DNA from: Ascaris suum
Lineage: Eukaryota; Nematoda; Chromadorea; Rhabditida; Ascarididae
Assembly: GCA_013433145.1 (NCBI GenBank)
Contig: CM024176.1
Coordinates: 7,116,520-7,180,519, forward strand
Direction: 5' to 3'
DNA length: 64,000 bases
This document shows positions 1-14,059 of this stretch, piece by piece. The position numbers and the translations under genes are program-made. Under the pieces are notes generated by a model, which had not been told where the DNA came from, did no database searches, and worked only from the letters and a program-made list of their open reading frames with translations. Numbering within the stretch: position 1 is the stretch's first letter; every line of letters begins with the position of its first letter.

Positions 1-1
1 C

Positions 2-3000
2 CAGGAGGAGTTGGAGAAGAAGCTGAAGGAACTGAAGGAAAAGAATCGACAACTCATATTGGATAAACAAGATCTGCAAAGGGTAAGAAGGCAAAAGGCT
101 GAAATGTGTCGTCTAAGTGCAGCACGTCTAGCACATCAACGCTCCGTTTGCAGTTGTTTCGTTGAGGGGCACATGTACAGTGCGTCTCCCCATGCATGCC
201 ATACAATTGACGCAAACACAGATGAAGTGGTTAAGAAGGAAAGGTATATTTCAGTTTGGGAGGATGAACTCGTTGGAGACTTTGAGTACTCGCCGATGAT
301 TGTTTCCTGTCGCCAGCAACATCGTGGGTCGTTAAGTGCTGAGGCGATAGTTGCATGCCGGTATTGCGGATATTGTGGCAACGAATTAATATTGTCCCGT
401 TCTCAGCCAGTGTTATCCACTTCAAAACATTCTAGTTCCTTTAGTTCATCGGGTTACGAAAGTTTCCCAAGTGTAACTGAAAGCACCGAACGTACGACAT
501 CTTCTGACGAATTCGGTTCTGATTTACGAAGGTTGTTTTCTGAGGCGGACTCAGCAAGATGTGAGCATGGATGTGTAGATATTCAGGTATGTTGTCGGTC
601 AAGATTAAGACGTCATTTATCATCCAGTAGCAGTGCTTCACAAAATTCTTTTTCTGCGAATATGTCTTCGGATAATTGCGCAGAGTTTCGACGGAGCACT
701 CAACTTGTTATCGATAGTGATGGTGCATTGAGGCGGAAATTGTTGTTCTCGCGTAATAAAAAACTCCCGAATGGAAAGCAAAGCAGAGTTGAAAATCGAG
801 AAAGGAAGAAGCGGTGGGAAGAAACGGCGGAAAGGCGTACAGAGAGGGCCAACCGAGGGAAGGCAACAAGGCGATCGTTTGTAGGCGGTGCGACAGCTAT
901 ATGTGGATTCGTTCTTGCCTGCATTGGGTTTGTGGTCGGCGCCATTAGTCTCGGTGTTTATGCCTATAATCAGAAATGCTGAGCACCGTCTACATATTGC
1001 AAAGAAAGTTTTCTTGTGACCACTGTGCAGTGACGATGAATTAGCTACAGTAGTGGAGAATGTTGCGTCGTCTCATTCTTCAAAGAGCGACCGCATTTCG
1101 TCGTTGCACCTGCATGACTGGGGGGCCACTTCTAGTTCTTTCTTTGCTAGGGGCTAAGCTGAAGGATGAGAACCACCAGAGCTTATATCTTGCAAAATTT
1201 TACATATTACGGTGATTTATATTTTTTTAACGAGCCGTTTTGCGAATGGAACATTCACTATGGCAAACGTTCTGCAGTGTGTGCGGTTTTATTTCACTTT
1301 ATCGTTCCCTGTGATGGGGAGGTCGTTTCTTCGATAATCCTTCCCGAACGGTGTTCAGTCCTCTTGTCTCTTATTGTGCATCGGTTGAAGTCGATTGACA
1401 AGCAATAAAGATGCGTAGTGATGCACCGTAAAAAGCCACTTATTCCTAACTTCATTGCCCACTGAGTCGACTTGAGTTTAGCGGCACCATAGTCTAGCGT
1501 TGCTTTAATGTTGTATAGCTTCGTGAAGGCTCTTAAGTCATGACTTGTTGGTTGTTATCGTTCATCGATGTGGGAAGTTTTTCGAGACGAACCGATGGGA
1601 TCTGATCGTTGAGAAGTGATTCGATATCGGCGCATAGTGTTTATCACGTTTAGCGTTTTTATCCTCGTTGCAATTTCGTTCGCTTTTCGGAGAGAATCTG
1701 TTGAAAGTTCGATGAGCGGATTCAATGTGCGCTGATACGTTGGCGTTGTTTGTAGGATGCTCGGCAAGAATTTGAGTTTATACTCGGGTGCAGTTTTTAG
1801 TGGGGAAGTGACATTTTCTCATTTATTTTGAAGTTTTTTTTATTTCAGAAAAGTGAATTTCGCTTAATTTTACAATAAATCTCGAAGCAGCGTAATATCT
1901 CTTTTAAATCTTGTCAGTGTTTCGCTTCTCTCTTTATGTTGCCGAGACATCGTTGGCATCTAGCAATGACGACTTTGCAATGCTCAACACTGTGGATGCT
2001 CTCCGGATAACCTTTTTTAATTTGCTGGTGTTGCTTTCGTGGTAATATTGCTGAATGAGAGCGTTGATTTAATTTCGAAACATTTCTTTCGATTTTCTAT
2101 ATAATTGGCCACATTGCTGCTCGATGCATGATGCCTTCGATAGTCGTTGTCTTGTCCATGTTCATTTGTCGCTTTTGCAGAACTCTTTGTTTTGTTTTTC
2201 TTTCATTTTGCTTTAATTTTTGCAGGAAATGCAATTATTATCGGAGGTTTGCGCTGTTTCTCTTCGTTTGTTGGTTCTGTTTCGTTTGTATTATATATCC
2301 TCGTTTTCGCTTCATATCACTTTCACTTACAAGTGTTTTGTTTAAAACAAACGTGTGCTAATCGAAGTAAACAACACAGCATGTGCATCAGTAATCGGCA
2401 TCCTACGATCCTTTTCCGACATTGCCATCGATGCATCTTCACTTCAATTTCTTTAGTAGATATAAACGCATGCGTAACTATTCCTCATAATAATGTCATA
2501 ATTGGAGTGTATACAATTAACGATATCAGATAAGGCGAATGAAATGATGAAAGCAGCCGTTTAACGGGTTTTGTCTATTTTCCAGTTTTTGCCTTCCATA
2601 TTTACAGGTTGGTCAAAGTTGATTAGAAGGCATTAATTTGTGCACACTGAAATATGGTGTAGGTGGGTGTTGGTGTATTGTGGAGGTGACCTTTGTACTC
2701 GGAAATGAAAGGGTGCAGCTGCGTTGATAAGTTCAGCTTGCGACGCTTCAAGGTGAATGCTTTAGCTAAGTTCACAGTGTTTTTCATATAAGTTTGTCAT
2801 TCTCGGTCGATGTTCACAAATATGTGCAGCTTCGTTGATGAAATTAGGTCTTTCGGACAGAGGCATTGCCGGCTGTCAGACTGAGATGTGGCTGTTTGAC
2901 AGTCGAATGTGTTCCTTGACGGGCAAGTGCAAATGACTCTCATTACAACGACAGTGATTACTGATGAAGATCTGCTTGAAAAATTGAAACACGAAAAGGT

Positions 3001-6000
3001 TTCTGTTTGAAGGGGCACTGCATAGAGTCGGCTTAGAACACCGGTGTTGAAATGTTCGCTCACACGCTTCCTGAAAACGCTGATTGCAAACGCTTTAAAG
3101 GTTATATAAAGAGCATTAGATGTGTGCATATCGGGCTGATGCTAGTATATCAGACGCATCGATATTATTACTACATTCCTTCAGTTTGGGTGAATTCCCA
3201 GCAGTTATTCGAGTCCTCTAACTTCTGCTTGCGGATGCTTAAGGAAGCATTTAGAAGTTAAGTGCAGTTGTGTCTCCTTAAATTTGCGTGATTTATGCTC
3301 CTATATTTCTGTTGCTTCTCCGTCTATTGTTTTTTTGTTCCAAGTCTAAATTTTTTGCTAGTTTTTCGATCGCAGCCATATTCTCACCTTCGATTCGGAG
3401 CGGGAAGGGTGGGGAGGGGGGGGGGGGTTGGAGTGCTCTGAAAAATCAAAGGTTCTGTCGACCAGTATGACCAAAACGTAGGTTGGAATTTGTGTTTCAA
3501 ACGAACAGGGTTGTCATTTCATTTATTTTATTTGGTTCGTTGGTATTGCAGTCGTTCGCTACCGCCTGTTTTCGAGTTTTATTCTTCTCGATCCTCATAA
3601 TTAATGGAAGTTGGTGAGAATCAGGCAGCTGTTTTTTAAAGATAATAGCGTTATAGGGCAAAAGAAAAGACATTTATGCTGCTAAGTTGGTGTATTTGTG
3701 GGCGTTCGTTACAATACTTGTTAACAGTTTGTCGTTGAAAATAAAGCACTGCCTTTTCTCTGCCGGCGATCGTCATGTATTTGGATACTTCCTTCCATCA
3801 TCAGGCAAGAGTTGGTGGAATGATGAGGGGGGAGAGGTTCGCAACCAAACTTCGCCACTTAACCTTTCAGTTCTTGTGCTCATCTGAAATAACATCTGCA
3901 GTAAACGGTGCATGAGTGGCAAAATTCGTCGAGCACTTCTTACTTTCCCTTGCAATCTGTGACGCCTTGAAAAACAATCTGAGCGTCTCGAAAGCGTGAA
4001 GAATTGAGAAAATGCGAATTTTTTGCTTCATTGAAGGAAATGCATTTTTAAATTTTTCCTCTGAGATTGAGGTCTGCAAATTTGATTCGGAAATAAGCTA
4101 GTTGTATAGACATCGAAGAATCTCCACTCGTGTTCCACTTATGCAAAGCGTTGTCGCTGTTCATTTGTGAAAAGAAGATGGCCAGAGGGATCCGCTAATA
4201 TTTCATTGGCGACTTGTTTGATTGTGTGATGATAAATGAAGGCAGTTGAATGCGCAATCACAAAGATGACTTCAATTTTTGTTTGTTTAGGTGCTGTGTT
4301 GATTTCTTATTTTCATTCGTTTTTTGCTGAGTGTTTGATCTGTGAGCGAATGGCGTTAAGCTGTGCACCATTCCTTCTAGGTTTTTTGCATCTCGTTGCG
4401 TTGTTTGCTTTTGCATGTTGATGCATGCTGTTTGCCGTTATTATTTCTGGGAAAGAGTATGGCGAATTGAAGCGTTTTCAATTTTCTTCGATAAACTTGG
4501 GGTTTACGTCGAGTATTAAAAGACAACTTTTACCTGGGCTATAATACTTACTTTTCAAGAATTGCCCACCTTGAAGAACGCATTGCCGAAAAGCATCACT
4601 ATGGGTGTATCATAAGAAGTAGGTTTGGGTAGCAGACGAAGGAGGGAGCTTTGAAACTTCGGTAATAAAGATCAGCAAGCTTCTTTCGGAATGTCCTTAT
4701 TGCCGCCATCCTCTCAGCTAGCCTCTTCCCTCTGAATTATATCTTTGCTGTGCCCTCTTTTAGAGTGCCGATAGTGTTCTTCTCCTTCTGCTTGGAAAAT
4801 AATCATTAACAGTCTCGGCAGTTAAATGCTATAATAGATTCTATTCACTTTGCTCCTCTGTATTCTCAAAGGTGGTCATTTCAGGATCTCGAAGAAACAT
4901 CCGAACGATTGACTATCCAAACAAGGGAACTCAAGGAGGCAGTTAAACATCGTGACCTTGCCAAGCAAGATTATGACGAGGTAACAAATTGGCATAATTC
5001 CACTCACTCAGGTTTTCTGCTTTCGATACCAAAAAAGTCGAATCGAGCGGAGAATTATTGTAAAATTTTCCGCTTTCGTCCGTTGCAGTTCTCGATAACT
5101 TTCCATGTTGCCTATTTTTATCTCTGTTAACGGTGACGGTGATGAATCGTATAAAGGTGTTATGTGGCAGTGAATTTACACTTGCTTCTATATATTTCGA
5201 TTAAAGTAGTGATTTGTTGTGGCGCAAATGAATAGCTGAACTCATTTATATAGCTTAATTGAATGGTTGGTTTTAAGCTCAATACGGCATTATTGGATGA
5301 ACGCGATAAATCAAAGCGTCTCGAGAAAGTGGCTAAAGAACGTGAGTCGGAATGTTCACAGTTGCAGCAGAAACTCGACGCACTCAAAATCGAACTTCGC
5401 AAAGCGGAGAGCGGTTCGTGTTTCGTTTTATTCTTGCATCTATTGTATTCGCCGTATAATTTTATTCTCTGCATTGTCTGCTGTGCAGCAATTGTAAATC
5501 GTATGCATAAGTGATTCAAAGTGAGCGCTTTGGCAGAGTCGGCATGCGGACGGTCGGATATGCGCAGTATCAGCACGAACAAGCATATCAGTGTGTGATC
5601 TGGTCCCGTAGTGTACGGTCTATTAAAGGACTCCGCTTCTACCAGTTAATGAACAAAGAATACGGTAGTTAAAGGGACCACTACATATATAACAGTGCTA
5701 AATATTCATATAGTTTAGAGGCTAGGAGTATACCTATTTTGTCATAAATGGTGAGGAATAACATTTTTGGTGAGATGGATGATTTTCCTTTAGAAAGAGG
5801 AGTTGTTGAATAGCATAGGAGCCGAAAAGTTGCCATCCACCCCCTCCCCCCACCACATGTCCCTACCCTCGAGAGTGGGTATTGGGTAGCTCTTTTTGAA
5901 TCGTGTTAAGTATTAGCGTCAGAGTAAATGGTATAGATTCCTCGAGATTTTAACAGCGCTTTTGCAGTTCGTCAGGAATCAGAAGCATCCTTAGCGCGAG

Positions 6001-9000
6001 TTCAACAAGAATTGGCGAACGAGAAGATGCTTCGTGAGACGTTGCAAACGAAGCTCGAGTCGCAGCATGCGAAGAACGAAAGTGAAGAGGTGAAGCGACT
6101 CAGCGACGAACTGCAGAAGCTCAACGTTCGCTATGCCGAAATGACGGACGCTGAAGAGAAGAAGCGACAGCAACTTGTCGAGCATTGGCAGGTTGGACTG
6201 CGTCGGTTTTATTAGGCAACCTGGAATAGTATGCGCATACGCTGTTAGTGAAAATGTTTCGTTTTGCACTGCACTTCGCGCTAAAAACAAATCGTTTGAA
6301 TCGGTAGTTAAGTCGTCGCATAAAAGAGAGAGAATTTTTCTCTTGCAGGTCGCACTGCACAACTTTTTTGGGAGATAAGCGTGTTAGTAGATGCAGCGTG
6401 TAAGTGGCTTTGGAAATCTGTTAGGATTCTTCGTAGGTAAAATCTCTGCATGGGTTTTGATTTACTGGACTGGCTCCTTGGTTGATTGATGCGCATAGCT
6501 GCAATTAGAGTTAGGCATCGCCTATACGACACATCATGTCCCCGTCCACCTGAAATCTTTCAAAAAATCGTGCGTTTTGCGAGATATTGACGAAATAATG
6601 TTTATTCCGTTACATCGTCACTGACTTCTCGTTATTTAAGATTTGCTTCGGATTGTTTTGGTGACGGCTTGAAGGAAACAAAGACCTAAATCGAATTAAG
6701 ACATGCCAATATTAAGACCGTCGTCTTCCATAAAAACTGGCAACTGAAGCAGGAGAAATCCGTTCATCTTGTAACAGAATCGTAGATCGATTATATGTAT
6801 TAAATTGTGTACTGAATTGTAGATCGATCTCTCTTTTAATAGTCTGACTGATAAATATGAGATCCTGATAGGATTTTGATTGACAAAAGGATGATAAAAG
6901 AATCCTTTCAGGCTCAAGTGGCTGAGCTTCAAAATAGTCTAGACCAGCAACAATCAGAGATACAGAAATTAAAAGAACGCCAAGAAGAGGAACGAACCGA
7001 ATGGCGCACCAAGCATGACGAGCAAATAGCAAGTATCGAGGTGAATTTTTGTGCTTTGCTTATTTTCAGCCACTGAGATTTTATCATCATTTTTTAACGC
7101 CTTTTCTTATCGCAGGTTTTTTCCTAGCGGGCAAAAAGGTCCGTTATCAATAAAGCCCTTGTAATTGGTCTGGCTGCATCTTAAGTCTGACTTATCACTT
7201 TGGTGAATAATTTATCGGCTCCGTAGAATGCCATAACTAGACTTAACGTTTCCTGTTTAAAAAAATTTTTAAAGCAAGTTCCGCGGCTGTTTGTCCTCTT
7301 CTTTTATATTTCTAAACGAATTGTTTACTCAATGATGAATACTCAGCTACTAAGTGCTTGGGATCATCTCTCTCCCTTCCAGCAGTGAGATGAAGAAATT
7401 TATGTCCCATTTGCAGGTTTTTGTGAATTGTAAAAATTTCAAAGGAGCCATTTCTAGAATTTATACGAACGTCGTCAAAAGCTGTTGGAAGAAGAGAACG
7501 CGCGGGCAGCAGCAGAAAATGAGGAGTTGAGGAATGAAATAACGCGACTCGAGTCAGAAATGTTCGTTTTTCACGATCGTGCAATTTCTGCGCTGTTTAT
7601 TTGCATTTAATCTTTTTTAGCTTATCCTGTTGAGTATTCTGCAAAAAACCAACAAGCGCTTGTGGATTTTAACCTGGTGGAGATGGAGTCAGTACTAGTT
7701 TCATAAAGGTGTTGCATATACAGCTAAACAAGAAGTGAGTGATTGAATGAGTGAAACAATACGAGAGAGTCGAACGCTCTCGCACTTCTTGCGCTTTATT
7801 CATTTGAGCCGGAAAAAGCTGGTGGAGTGAAGCAAGTACAATAGCAGTTGATTGTAACAAATGTAAGATGATTCGAATAATTGTTGCTCCGGAAATAGAG
7901 TTGTGAATGAGTAAGTTTGTTCGATGCAATATGTGCTACAAGCTTTGTGCGAATAATGCAAAACAAACAGGGCAATTCGAGGTGTTGGTAAGGTGCATAT
8001 GGGAGTGTGATTCGGAAGAGTTTCAAAGATTCTTCTTAAGGGGGCACCTATTTGCTTTTTCCGACATAATTTTGATATGAGGGAACGATAGGGCATGAAA
8101 GTGGGGCTTAGGGAAATTGGGTATCGAACGAATGCATCGGAGACCGCGGTTGACGTATATAATTATTTATTTTGTTTGCTTATTTAAAGAACGAAAATAA
8201 GTTTTAAGTGTATATCGTTTGAAGGATGTGTGGCAGTTCGTCTATAGTTGAACTGATGGATTGCCGATTTTATTATTGAAGGTTAGATGGGGTTGGTAAA
8301 AGAATAAGTTTGGAAGTAGCGAATGCGAAGAATTGAGCTACTTAAGATGGCTGTTTATTTGAAACGTTTCATGGGAGAGAAGAAATCGCATTCGTTGGGA
8401 GCGGAACATATTCATCGGTTGTCGTTTGTTTTCGTTGCGATTTGCCATCTATCGCTCACCTTATCACCGCGCTTTGGTTTGTTTGAATATGAATACTGTT
8501 TTGCTGGATATTTCCCATTTCATTGAGGTCATAGTCGAACCGTTACTGTATGCATATTTTAGGCAATTTGTTTAATTGAATGCTGTGTTGAATGCATTTT
8601 TCAGTGGGTCGCGTGTTGCATCGCTGCCATTCCCAGGTGCATCGGGACTCACCGAAAGTCAACTGCAGGAACTACTTCAGTGGGTCAACGATGAAAAAGA
8701 TGCACGAGATTCGCTTCAGGTCTCCGTTTCTGTTCTCTGTGCACTTTCTTTGTTTTATTTCTCTTAGCACATTTGTTGGAAGGAATTCTTATTCCTATAA
8801 CGACCCATTGTGAAGAATTTTATAGATCTCTTAGCTAGTCAACAATACTGTTTATGCGAACTCTGTTCATTTTTATAAATAGGTCGTTGAATCGAGCGAA
8901 ATCCAAATTTAAATTCCATTTCTAGTGGCATAAATTTGAATATATTGCACTAATGCACATGAAATTATCGTTGAAGGACAGTGCAGAGGGAATTCCAAAA

Positions 9001-12000
9001 AGCTAATCAAATATAATTGTATATAATAGCTGTTGATAATGCGCACTAGTGTCCGCGTAATCACTGTTGTAGTTGTGCGGATTCTTCACATTGATGGTTG
9101 ATGGTGTTCTGTCTGCGTATTAATCATGTTTAAAGTTTGCCCTCATCTCCGCCCTCTCCACCCACATCTCCCATCCCTGTCGGTCACCCAACCCCGCGCT
9201 CTTCCCCCCCCCCCCTCATCCATATCTCCCCTCATCTTTCATATGTTCTCATCGCCTCCCCACCCACCGTCTATTGACATGAAGTGCAAAAATAGCTCTT
9301 TCGGATGTAGGATGGAAATGGTTGCAAAAACGAACTTTCAAGGGCTGTTATCGCTGGCTCTACGTCGCGTGAAAGCAGTGTTTTGATTTTGATGCTTAAA
9401 AACACCGACCGCCGTTACAACGGAAATGTTCTGAAACTAACCAAAGTTTAGTCTATGTGCCCTTTAATTGTGTATAAAGCTTCTCTATCAATTCTTTCCT
9501 TTTCCCCTTTCCCACTCTCAGTTCCCACCTTTTTACAGGTATGTTGCAGGCTTACCTATATTAATTTTGTTCTCGGTGAACGAAGCTGTAGTTGCTGTAT
9601 AATAAAAGCAATGAAGGTAGTTGTTCGGTTTAGACGGCGTTATGTGGGGGCATTGTGTGTGAGTTGGGGTGCTGAAAGGAGAGTGGAGTGGGGATCGAAT
9701 TGAATTGCAAATGGCTGTGTGCGTGCCTCACTAGTTGGCTCGCGTTGAGGGGCGACGTTTGTTTGCAGAACCTCGCTAGTCGACTGCACGGCGATGTCGA
9801 GTCACTCAAAATGCAACAAACCGCTAGCAACGTTTCGACGCCGTTTTCTAATGGTGATTTTTAATTGAATAATTTATATTGCATATTGTTATTACTATAG
9901 GTTATCGATGATGAGGTACCAGCTCTTTGGATGGAGATGCCATTCATTGGCAGCTTTTCCTTCTTGTATCTTATATATCGCACCTTAAGGAGTGAGACGA
10001 ACTATGCGCCTAGCAAAGGAGACTCGCAGACTGAAAGTGTGAAACGGGTGGTTCGGTTTATGTGATTTTTTATTGAAGAATAGTATGTTGTTCATTGAAA
10101 CTCACTTGGCACCATGTTTTATTTCACAGCGGATTATTGTGCATGAGTGTTGTTTATTTCGCGTTGTCGTCAATCTCCACAGTGATAACAAATTGTGTTA
10201 GTAGTGGACAAAAGCTTACAGAAGAGAATATATATTCAAATGCAGAATTCAAATATGTTCAATGCAGTATTGTTTTTACTATTATTAATAATAAAGGAAT
10301 ATCGTCGAATAATTTATGCCTCCACAAACAACAGGCAAACGCGACAAATTAATAATGAGGCTAAGCGGCGTGGCGATGTTAGTTGGATTAGTTGGATTAG
10401 GCTGCAACTTGGCATTTATAGTTTGACGCAAATGAGGGACAAATATGATCGTATTATAAATCTTCGTATATGTGGGTGGCTTATGGCCTATTCAGTGACT
10501 GCTAAGATGATTTTGCTCCTCCATAGAATACGCTCTGAAGAGTGTTTCAAAAATTTAGAAGCGTCGCCTAATCTTCTTTATCTTCTATTCCACTTCATCA
10601 CTTCGGCGATGATTTTCAGACTCGATCGTCACTTCGTATTCATCTGCACTGGGTGAAATGAGATGGAATTTAAAAATTGCTAACTATGTCGCATATGACG
10701 TCGCATATTTGACTACACTATTTTCAGCATCTCTGTCAGGCACACCTTCTGAACGAGGCGGATGGGGATCGAGGCGTCTCAACAAGCAGACGAAGATCGA
10801 GTTGCTGGAGGCGCAACAGGCATTGCAGTCGGAGATCCGTGCCAAGCAGCAACTTCTCGAAGAACTCAAGAACACACGCTCTGCCTATTTGGCCACTAAA
10901 CAGCGATTGGATGAGGCAGAAAAGCAGGTAACGAAACATCATTTGGTCGATGCTTTTATCGCCCATATAGTATTTGCGGTCCCGCGATTACTAATTTTGC
11001 ATTTGTGGTTTTCTACTATCGCGCAGGAGTCTTGTAATAATGGTAGGGCTGGTTGCTTGCGCTTATTAAATGTGAGTTCAGCTTGCTGGATCAACGACTT
11101 GCTTCTTATTTCCTCAGAAGAACATTTATAATTGATCGTTTGATAAAGTATCGTCTATAGTGATCGTGGAGGATGGCCAAGTTTTGCTTGCTATATACTG
11201 CAATTCTGCTATGAAATTCGGGTCGAATGATGCGCACTTCTTGCCTAGCCAATGTGTGAATGTCATCATTGGCGAATGCAGCATCAGTCCATTTTGCGTT
11301 CCATCCAACTTCTTTAAATGAGTTCTTACTTTCTTACGATATTGTACTTGGGAATTAGAGTTAACTAGTAATTGTGGATGATTGAGCTGAAAAAAGCTTA
11401 AGGCTTCTAAGAAGATTCGTTGAGAAAATATGATGTTGGAGTCAACGTTTTCAGTTTTTGCGGTGCAAGTTGCTCGCTCGATATTTTGAGAGGTTTCGCA
11501 TAAACACCTTCTCTTTTATCTATTGTTTTTCGCCGTTGAATAATCTCCAGAATTACTCTTCTGTTCCCCCGATAAAATGCTCATAATTCTACTCAGTCGA
11601 TATCTTGAAGGTTGTTCCTAAAGGAATTTCGTATTGTTGTTCTGTCGAATTTATTTTGCTAATGATGATTGTATTTGCAAGGATAGTTCTTTTCAAACGG
11701 CTATCGCTATATAGAGTCGATTAATTTCTATTCGTTAACTTTTTATCTTTGAGAATTACAATATTTCAGTTGGCTGCACAAAGTCGGGAAATCGATCGGC
11801 TAACAGATGAAAAAGAGCAGATGGCGCGTATTCTTGCACAACAACGTTCCGATATGAGTGATCATGGTTCGTCGTTCTTCAATGTTGTTGGTGATGCGCC
11901 TGCTGAAAGATTACCTGCAGGTGAGTTGTATCTATGTTCATTATTCCTAACACTTTATGTGGCAATGAGTGTATTTTGTTTTTGCTGTTTTATTCGAAAA

Positions 12001-13853
12001 TGCTATTAAGCAAGAGGTACGGAATAAAAGTAAACGAGAAGGGAAATCGCCCACGATTAAGAAATATTACCACATTAACAGTTTCACATGTTCACAGCGC
12101 ACAGGTTTGCCTAATAAATAGGGAGTGAGGGATTACATAGTCGTCGGATTATCCTTCCCATCATCTTTGCAATCGGTTGGTCGCAGTTTTTGGTGAACTT
12201 ACTATACTTGCTTATTTGTCCGAATATCTCATAAAGAAACCTTTAAAAAGTAATAATTACCTTTATCAGGTGCTTCTGAATGTGCACACTTGAAATGGAT
12301 TTAGTCGACATTTGTGGGTGAGCATATGTGCTGTCGTGTGAATATACTAACAGAATTATTGTAACCATGGTGGTGGTGTTTTCTCCGCTCACTTACTTTT
12401 TGTTCGTTAGGAAATGGTAAGACGAACGATTGCCATTGGTTCTTTCATAAGCATTCGTTATTAGCTGTAGCGTTTGAAGCAGTGACGCTGAACGTGGTGG
12501 AATAACGAGGTGTTTAGTCGATGACGAAGTATTGGAATGACGCACGTAATGGTTTAGTTATATCTCATTCCTGACTTTGCTTTTGATGGGCAGCGGTTGA
12601 GTATAATCGTGTCACTGAGAGGCAGCGCTAATACATGACTCCGATTGGAGTGGAGCTCACTGTTTTTAGGGACAAGCATCCATTCCCGGGTGTCGCAAAA
12701 AAGGTCGGGGGCAGCAAGCAGCTTATAAGACAGGAGATTTTATTGTCTAAGGTGGTCAACATTGTCGAAAGCGTTTGCAGAAGGTGCAGCAGTTGAGACT
12801 GTAATGGCATTTATTATTTTATCCGTTGGATATGAGCGCTTGATGCCGACTTCATTAGCCAGAACTCTTACCACTAAAACTTTAGAAATTAATTGTCTCT
12901 TATTACCGTTGACTGATAGATTTGCCTCTTCTATTGTCTGTCGTTGATTGAATTCACTGTGTGTCGCAACTCACCGCTGCTTTCACTGCGGTGCGAGCCA
13001 AGCGCTTTCACTTCTGCCTGCTATAGAAATGTCACAATTTTCTGAGGTCGACGTCTCTGAGGCCATTCGAGTGCTTAGGGAACGCTTCCAATATATCTCT
13101 TATCAGTGGAAATCGCCATTCAGCTGATATCGATCAGCACCTCACGAAACCGCAAAATTTTACTTATTTTATTTATGTTTAATATAGAACACTCTCATGT
13201 AGGCATTATAACGCACCTGAAATACGATGAATCGCACGCTGATGAGTGCGACTCGTATGATCAGACTTCATTGAGTAGGTACTTTTCTAATATTCGTCTT
13301 TCTATTATCAAAGTGAAGAAAATACCCCCGTCTCTTTTTCGAAGTTCCAAAGTTCCTTCCCCGTCCCTCTCCCTATTTGCTTAATTTTTCTCAGTTTCTT
13401 TCTCCCTCCATCCCCTCTCATCCTCTTCCCTTTTCTCTCTCTTTCTCGCTTCTTTCCTCTCTTCCTCTCTATTTTCTTTTCTTCCTTTCCTTCTCCCTTT
13501 CTACCTCTGTTCCCTTTTCTTTTCCTTCCTGTCTTCTTTCTTCCTCCCTTTCCTTCTTCATTTCCTCCTCTTTCTATATGAAACAATCCGGATCAATCAC
13601 TCTGCCCACCACCATTTGGAGGTGCTGAGTAAATATTGGCAATGCATGAATTAGGTGAAAAAGTTGCTAGGGAATTTGATTCATGTACATTGCCTTACAA
13701 ATAAAATGTAATTGAATATATTTCATATTGTCAAATCACTTCTCTTATAGCCTTGTCGGATATACGGTAATTATCGCTCGTATCATCCAACATCCTGCTG
13801 CCCATTAAAGAGAGAAGTAAATACTTTAATAATGACAACTCATCAACTAATTC

Positions 13854-13927
<74 letters not shown>

Positions 13928-13987
13928 GTTGACCTCGATGCCAGCAGAATCGAAAGAGGTTTCCGCGGTCGGGGTAATGTTCAGATC

Positions 13988-14059
<72 letters not shown>

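Larger units (their letters stand above)
2..11920 (+). other. mrck-1: MRCK coiled-coil exons (10 exons)
   Basis: The first ten exons encode a continuous Glu/Lys/Gln-rich heptad region, the dimerising rod of MRCK. Recognisable anchors are [19 protein letters not shown] (4885-4980), [16 protein letters not shown] (8605-8719), close to the vertebrate IIQWVSDEKDARGYLQ, and [19 protein letters not shown] (10728-10927), close to the vertebrate LDAEIRAKQAIQEELNKVK. Introns here are mostly 0.3-1 kb except the first (4.8 kb). Several donors begin GTTCG or GTTGG instead of GTAAG or GTGAG; phase agreement on both sides supports them. The exon ending at 11920 leads out of the rod into a Ser-rich linker. 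Confidence 0.9.

Noticed and set aside
10195..10656. + strand open frame of 153 codons in MRCK intron 8
   Set aside because: The flanking MRCK exons join in phase without it, it shows no family resemblance, and it has no splice or poly(A) support.
13308..13628. Lys/Arg/Glu-rich (-) and Ser/Phe/Leu-rich (+) frames
   Set aside because: Low-complexity translations of the polypyrimidine tract.
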